From: Aspidapion aeneum
Lineage: Eukaryota; Arthropoda; Insecta; Coleoptera; Brentidae
Assembly: GCA_963576565.1 (NCBI GenBank)
Contig: OY755038.1
Coordinates: 63,901,622 to 63,965,621, forward strand
Length of the DNA: 64,000 nucleotides
Reading direction: 5' to 3'
The notes beneath the pieces were generated by a model. That model saw only the letters and a program-made list of their open reading frames with translations. It was not told the DNA's origin and ran no database searches. Every line of letters starts with the position of its first letter. Positions within the stretch are counted from its first letter, which is position 1. The position numbers were made by a program, and so were the translations under genes. Shown piece after piece: positions 57,924 through 64,000 of this stretch.

Positions 57924-59070
57924 AGGTAGCAATGGGGCAGACTTAATGAAACACACTCTATAAAGTATTATTATTTATTTTGACTTGGAAACCAAAAGCA
58001 CTAGGTTAAACCAACAATGCTAATTTTTTTAATAATAATAGGTTTTCTTTATACAGGTTGTCTATAAAAGGTCTGTACAAAATCTTAGCACATGTTCCTG
58101 AGGTCCAAATAAGTCGATTTAAAGCACTTTACCTTAGTCCGAAATTGCTCTGTTTCAGAGATATAGGTGTTTTTTTATTTTAATTGTACCAAGTGAAACT
58201 ATTTTCCTAAAAATTGACTGAATACCTACCGAAAATGATTAAACGACAAAAAAATTAATAACTCATTTAACTCTTATATATACTAAATTTAATCCTTAAA
58301 GGTAGCAGCAAAATCTTTTGATCCAAAATAATTCCAATATTCCATTGCAGCATCGAACACTAAAAACGGAAATATATATTTCGAAAATGGCTCACCCTAG
58401 CAGATTTTATCAAAAGTACCTAGTAAAAAAGTTTAAGAAATTATTTTATCAACAAAAAAAGTTGAAAAATAAACTAAGAAAAAATTTTATGGTCATTTTA
58501 ATCCATAAGATGAGCATTGTGAAGCGCCCTCTAACGGCCACAGTTTTGCATCCCAAAAAACCCCCCGAGTACCAATTTTTAAAGTAATACGTTGAGAAAT
58601 GTTCATACATTTTAATAAAATCGATTTTTAATTCTTAAATTCATGTATCTCTGAAACTGAGCAATTTTGGACTAAGGTAATTTGCATTAAATCGACTTAT
58701 TTTGACCTCAGGAATATGTGCTTAGATTTGGTACAGACCCTTAAGAGACTCCCTGTATTAAATCAAGTTAACAATGGTTCAGATTTAATGAAACACCCTT
58801 TATAAAAAAATAATATTTATTTTTACTTAATAACAGAAAGGAATGGGTTTAGGTAATAAAGTTTTTCTTGAAATAAAATGTTTCTTTTATTAAAATCATC
58901 AATCAAATCAAGTTAGCAACGGTGCAAACCCAAAGAAATAATTTTTATTTTATCTAATAGCAAAACGTAATAGGAACAAAGTTTATTTTTTAAGAATAAC
59001 CAATATGTTTCCTTTATTTAAATAATAAGTTAGCTATGTTGCAGAATTATTAAAACTTCTTGTATATAGA
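57924..59070. repeat. Degenerate tandem repeat (~130 bp) interrupted by a MITE
   Basis: Units with AGCAATGG or AACAATGGTTCAGA, TTAATGAAACACCCT, TATTTATTTT and TAATAGGTTT occur at 57924, 58768, 58908 and 59025. The MITE at 58054-58755 lies between the first and second units. Confidence 0.6.
58052..58757. mobile_element. Mariner-like MITE, TA-flanked, ~130-bp TIRs
   Basis: The left end CAGGTTGTCTATAAAAGGTC and the reversed right end CAGGGAGTCTCTTAAGGGTC are each next to TA. The arms then pair through AGCACATRTTCCTGAGGTC, AATAAGTCGATTTAA and CAGTTTCAGAGATA-like blocks. The open frame at 58318-58587 (89 codons, lysine-rich) has no domain and is probably chance. Confidence 0.8.
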
Positions 59071-59654
59071 GATTGCTGTAGTATATTTATAAAAAATTCT
59101 TAATATAAAATATTAAAACTGTTTCTAACCTAAAAACAAAATAAAAATATATTTTTGTAATAGCTTTGTAATTACTCCACCTAGTAATGAGCAGCTTCAA
59201 TAAAAAAATGTTTAAATTTGTGTTACTTATTTTTACAACACTCAAATTAAAGAATATATTCAACTAATTTTAAAATGATAATACAATTATTATGTCTTTG
59301 ATACACAAGGAGCAAAGGACTAACCGAGAACTCCAGAACTTGTCTGCTGCAAAGTTGCTTAATGAAACTGTTAAATTCTGAACTGTCTCTCAAACTTATT
59401 TAATTTTCAACTAATTGTCTAACAAAAGTAACAGTAGTATCTTTAATCACAATGAAAAGTTTATTTTAGTTTGTACTTTCTACAACTAAAGTTTTAACTG
59501 GACAAATTATCACCCAACGGAACCGGTTTGAAAACTCAAGGGTTAAAGAGTAAGTTGCAAATGTCTGGAACCACCATTTTTCTATGCGAAAGCTGCAAAA
59601 TGTTGCAATACAGCTTAGATTTATGTCAATTTTGCTTTAAAAAAGAAACCCATG
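59071..59654. other. Unassigned AT-rich DNA
   Basis: No recognised feature. Confidence 0.4.
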
Positions 59655-60027
59655 CTATATGAACTTTGAAAACAGTTTTTTGTAAGTATCTCTAAAACGA
59701 GAGCTTCTACAAAGTTTTTGGTTATAACACAAATGTGCTTTACTACATTCCGAACACCTCATACTGATGGGACGGTTCGTTAAAACGGTCGCATTTTTAA
59801 AAAAAATTTAACTGTGAAAAACCTGTTATTAGCATTACTGAATTTTGAATAAAATCTAATCAGCTCGTTACAGTATCCAACACTATTTTACGAAAAAATT
59901 CATGAAAATCAGTTAGCAGTTTAGGAGTTATCGTGACACGGACAGACATACACACACGACGATATTGCTAGGATAGGTCAAAATACACCCAAATAATACG
60001 TTATCCTTCTCTAGCCATTGCTGCACA
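59655..60027 (-). mobile_element. MITE family L, copy 4
   Basis: It matches the family from AAAACAGTTTTTTGTAAGTA to TCTAGCCATTGCTGCA, lacking its outer end at the low-coordinate side. Confidence 0.75.
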
Positions 60028-60626
60028 TTTTGAAAAGCTACTGAACTGATTTTAATAAAATTTTTAAAAAATCCGATGATACACTATAAAAATATTTTTA
60101 ACAAAAATATTAAAGTAGGCAAAGTTTAACGAGTTTATTTTGAATTATCAGCTGTACCTAACAAAAACTGGAAAATAGACAAAAACCTGAATTTTAACAT
60201 ACTAAAAAAAAAACGTGAAGCGAGTTTCACACATCTCTTATTCTCTTGTAATAGGCTTTGAACAAGAATTCCCTCTTTCTTTATACAGTCATTATACAGG
60301 TATTATAAGTTTTTGCGTCCTTACCCCAGGTGTGAGAAAAATCGGATTAGAAATGATGTGGTCAACAATTTTGGATCCGTGATGTGAGTTATTTTTATTT
60401 TTAGTTTTAAATATGATACATATTATTTTATAATTGGGAAAATCCGCCGTTTTGAATCCACCATGTTAGTTTTTTTGAATTTGAGAGAAAAATCTTCATA
60501 TCATTCAATATAGCTTCCTCAAATTTGTATTAAGTGACTTTAAATCCTGAAAAGTTTGACACAAGTCGGTTTAAAAATAAGAAAGTCTGCTGTCAACTGG
60601 ATTTTAATATTTTTTTGTAATAATTT
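60028..60626. other. Unassigned AT-rich DNA
   Basis: No recognised feature. Confidence 0.4.
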
Positions 60627-60955
60627 TTACCTTCCTAGCCTGCGTAGCAATGGCTAGAGAAGAAATTATTTTCAACAAAAAATGTTTTTTGAGATAACGC
60701 CAAAAATGTGTTATTTGGATGTATGTTGTGTGTGTGTATATTATTTCTGTCCGTAACACGATAGCTCCTAAACCGCTAAACCGATTTTCATAAAATTTTC
60801 AGGTAAAATAATGTTCGACACTCTTACGAGCTGATGAGAGTTTCGTTAAAATCCATTAATGCTAATGAGAGTTTTTTGACAATTAAAAACCAAGAAAAAT
60901 GTTAACTTTTTAACGGATCATATCAATACACTGTTTTCGGAATATAGTAGACTAT
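60627..60955 (+). mobile_element. MITE family L, copy 5, right-truncated
   Basis: It begins TTTTACCTTCCTAGCCTGCG and breaks at GTAGACTAT, where it joins a terminal fragment of the 110-bp-TIR MITE family (compare 11483-11987). Confidence 0.8.
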
Positions 60956-61006
60956 CAAACAAGTTTCATGGCTAATCGGGCAAAAAGGAGTTTTTTGTTT
61001 CCCGAA
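60956..61006. mobile_element. Solo terminal fragment of the 110-bp-TIR MITE
   Basis: AAACAAGTTTCATGGCTAAT, CGGGCAAAAAGGAG and TTTTTTGTTTCCC match the outer 45-50 bp of the arms at 11483 and 11987; the rest of the element is absent. Confidence 0.8.
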
Positions 61007-61148
61007 ATTTTATTTATACTCGAATTTGTTGAATTGACAAAGATTTTATTTTGTTATGTTAACGAATCGAGGTTTTATAGCAGACTTTTATTTGACTCTT
61101 ATTTTTGACACGATCATCATAGCTCACATTTCTATATTTATTGTAGGT

Positions 61149-62560
61149 AGGGGAAAATGGAAAGGGGGCAATATGGGGTACTTAAATTTACATGCTTATT
61201 TCTCCTATTAAATGATCACCATTCCGTTCGTTTTTAGAATTAAGTTGGCTAAATATGTTATCCTTATGTTTGAATTTTCAGTTTAAGCGATTTAGAACTC
61301 CATCATACTTTTATTTTTATACTGGTAAAAAGTAAAAAGACTTTGCCCCATTTTCACCCGCATACGGGGTAAAATGGGGTACCTATATGTGGCAAAACGG
61401 ACGGGGCGCGGCGGTTGTATAATTTAGAATCAATATTTTTGTAAGACATGTTTTATTTATTAAAATACTAACCTAGATTTAAGTACTTATTTAAAAAGTA
61501 AAAAGTTGTAATAAAAAATACATTTAATAAATTTATACAGCGACCTATCCTTCGCTGTCGAATTTTGCGCCCATTTTTTGCAAAGAAAACATTAAATACA
61601 ACTTTCAGTGATGGTACAAAAAAAATAATTTGGGGCAAAATTATGGGCCCTCCTTATGAAGAACGCAGTAACTTACAAAACCCTAGTTTTGAGAAAAACG
61701 CAAAAAACGTTTTTTTGCTCTGTTGCTATCCCAATGCATATTTTTGAAATTTGTTTTTGCAGGATAATAAAAAAGTATGGTTTGCCCAGGTTTCATTAAA
61801 TTTTGAAAAAAAAATGTACATTTTATCGAAGAGACTGCGTTCTTAACAAGTATTTCTAGGCAGAAATTCAGCGTGCCTCATTTACACGGTAAACGCAGTA
61901 TTTGCTGCATTTATTGCTAAAAAACTAGAAAAATACTTGTGCTAGATTTCTACTTAAGAGTGCAGTATATGTCGACCGACTCGCAAATACTGCATTCTTG
62001 ACCAGTTTTACTTTTTGCTAGATAAGAACGCAGCGCATTATGTAGTTGCTGCGTTCTCGGCTAGAAGACCGTGACGTTTTGCAGTTACTGCATATTTGTT
62101 ATGCGTTTTTTTAATAATTTTTTTTGCTTCAAATTTTGTTTTTACCAATCGATGAGGAAGATCATTTTACACCAGTACTACCAGGTACCCCGTTTTGCCC
62201 CCATGAAAAATCCCCATTTTGCTCCAAACCACCAGTTAAGCTTAAACAAAAATCATACACAGTAAAAGGCCAATTTTACGTGCAACACGTCTAATTGTGA
62301 GCTGTAATTAAACCCACTAATTGTTATGTGTAAGGAAAATTTTGAAAAGTCTGTAAAAAACGTACTTGCCGCCACAAAACTTCACATGTTAAACAAAAAC
62401 CAACTTAAGCTCAGCCGACCAAAACCAATCATATTACAGAGAGTTGAAACAGTCATGGGGATAAACTTTCTGATATTAAGATGCTTTGTTCTTGCGCAGT
62501 TTACCTAAAACTGGGGTACCCCGTTTTACCACCGTATCCCATTTTGACCCCTTTCCCCTA
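61149..62560. mobile_element. GGGGTAAAATGGGG-type inverted-repeat element
   Basis: The left end TAGGGGAAAATGGAAAGGGG and the reversed right end TAGGGGAAAGGGGTCAAAAT are similar, and phrases AAAATGGGGTACC, ATGGGGTACTT and CCCCGTTTTACCACC recur inside on both strands. About 1.4 kb in length, with no coding region recognised. Within it, 61830-62100 repeats words around AACGCAG and CTGCGTTCT. Confidence 0.5.
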
Positions 62561-64000
62561 TATGTGTGAGCACAATTAAAAACATTTTTTAGGGTATTGT
62601 ATATTACACTAGTGGATAAATTTATTGCATCAACGAAAAGGCAATTAAATTCCAAAAAAACATAAATTGGTCTCAAAACTTGGAATATAACTTATTGCTG
62701 GAGGCTTATTATTACTAGTTTTTATACTACCTCATAATAATTCAAAACACGTTTAGCTAAAATAAAAACTTAAAGGTATTTTTGTAGAGTTCGCTTTCCA
62801 TAATTTAATCGAAAAATAATAAATTAAGTATTCTAAAAGTTCGCTGTTCCTTCCTCTTTGCACTCTTTTTTGAAATTATTAAATGCTAATCACGGGATTA
62901 ACAAAAGCTATAATTCCAGTTTTATGATTTTAAGCATTAAAAATCGCCCTCATTAAAATGTAAAAACTTTAAAACCTTCATTAAAATAAATTAGTTCGCC
63001 GGAGTTTCTGATTTTTTAAATAGAAAATTCTTTCGTTTTTGTAACTAGAATGCAGGGAAAAAATAGGTTAAGCTGCATTTCAGTTAGGCATAATTTTGCC
63101 CGGCCAGTTTTTTTGTTATTTTTAACGTTTTAAAATTTTTATTAACAGGGTTTCGTAAATTTGCATGTTTTATTTTTATGGAGGAAATAAATTTGTTCAA
63201 GTGAAAATTTTTTATTAATATTTTATATAAATGGACTCATAACGGATCTGACACTTTCCTAGCTGATTATCTATGTAAAAGTTATGTATGAGCTTTTAAA
63301 ATCCAAAAAGTTATTTTTGAATAACTAAATTAAATATATGCTATAACTTTAAAAGGAAAAGAAAAATTAAATTGATACGAGAACGACGGCTATGAAAATC
63401 CATACTTACAAGTAAAATAAATGGAATGTCCCATAATTTTCTCATTTTAAATGGATGCATGGCATGAAAATATCGTCTATGTTTTTTAAGAATTTATAAA
63501 TATAATTGTCACGTGTATGGCCATTTGAATATATATTTTTTTAAATTATCCTGTTTTGGGCATTAATACTATTTAGTTATTATTAAAACTGCAATATATT
63601 TATTTCGCACTATAAATTTATTTATTTTTATAATTTTAATAAATTAAAATTTATTCGATAAAGTTTTAAAGTCAAATTTAGGAATCTAAAAAAATACAGC
63701 TATGTTTCATTCAAGATGAAGAGCGTTATAAAATTTATAACAAAAAGTCGATTTTTCTGTTACGTTTTTATTTCATAATCAACTTTTGAATGTAAACACT
63801 AACGTATATATTCTAAATCTGTGGCATTTTTTGGTATTTAAGTTTTGTTATCGTGGCGCACGTAAAAACTTTCAGGAGGGGTTAAAAAATATATATATAT
63901 ATTTTTAAGTAGTCTGCTGTTTTAAATATTTTACAAAATTTACTAATGAAAAAATTAACCCTGAGGCTATCTCTTTTATCAATATTAAAACATTTAAACT
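62561..64000. other. Unassigned AT-rich DNA with a family L fragment
   Basis: AATGGACTCATAACGGATCT and TTCCTAGCTGATTATCTATG at about 63229-63275 match the outer end of family L (minus orientation). The rest is featureless AT-rich sequence to the end of the window. Confidence 0.45.

Noticed and set aside
58318..58587. Lysine-rich 89-codon ORF as a gene
   Set aside because: It lies inside a MITE, has no recognisable domain and is compositionally expected in A-rich DNA.
1..64000. tRNA or rRNA genes
   Set aside because: No T-arm-like GGTTCGAATCC motif in a plausible cloverleaf and no rRNA-like stretches were noticed by eye. A covariance-model scan would be needed to exclude small RNA genes.

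Overview
The window reads as intergenic or intronic DNA from an AT-rich insect (arthropod) nuclear genome. It has no operon-like layout, no bacterial-type genes, and no intact host gene, rRNA or tRNA that I could recognise. It carries non-LTR retrotransposon pieces of types common in insects, many TIR transposons and MITEs, and a large array built from the insect telomere pentamer CCTAA. The order cannot be fixed from the sequence; a beetle or hemipteran would fit.

Layout. 1-10 kb: a decayed non-LTR 3' end with a CCTAACCCAA tail, hairpin MITEs, a pogo-type deletion derivative that keeps 47 codons of transposase, and a 1.76-kb hAT-like element with a near-perfect 8-bp target duplication. 10.9-14.3 kb: a 3.3-kb hAT-like element with an exact 8-bp target duplication; it carries a broken gene of an unnamed invertebrate protein family and a nested 505-bp MITE. 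14.4-21 kb: a palindrome with hammerhead-ribozyme-like parts, and a cluster of a MITE family with terminal hairpins. 21.3-22.3 kb: a 5'-truncated non-LTR element that still encodes RNase H and a CCHC knuckle, bracketed by a 14-bp target duplication. 23.9-26.1 kb: a 5'-truncated CR1/jockey-superfamily reverse transcriptase on the minus strand, whose empty site can be reconstructed from another copy of the target repeat. 27-36 kb: dispersed MITEs, a 142-bp tandem repeat inside an inverted-repeat element, and a diverged direct duplication.

37-50.3 kb is the most unusual part. Four inverted-repeat elements built on tandem repeats lie within 13 kb: a foldback of a ~17-bp minisatellite, a 2.9-kb palindrome of ~180-bp units, a GC-rich foldback, and a 5.7-kb TIR element with an exact 9-bp target duplication. 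The last holds about 4 kb (about 400 copies) of the 10-mer CCTAACCCAA, i.e. the insect telomere pentamer CCTAA alternating with CCCAA.

50-64 kb: a PIF/Harbinger-like MITE, nested GAAGTTAGCG-ended elements around a short exon-like ORF, a decayed RTE-like reverse transcriptase on the minus strand, a mariner-like MITE inserted in a minisatellite, and further MITEs.

No set of genes works together here; the content is mobile elements and their debris. Boundaries given as approximate were read by eye.
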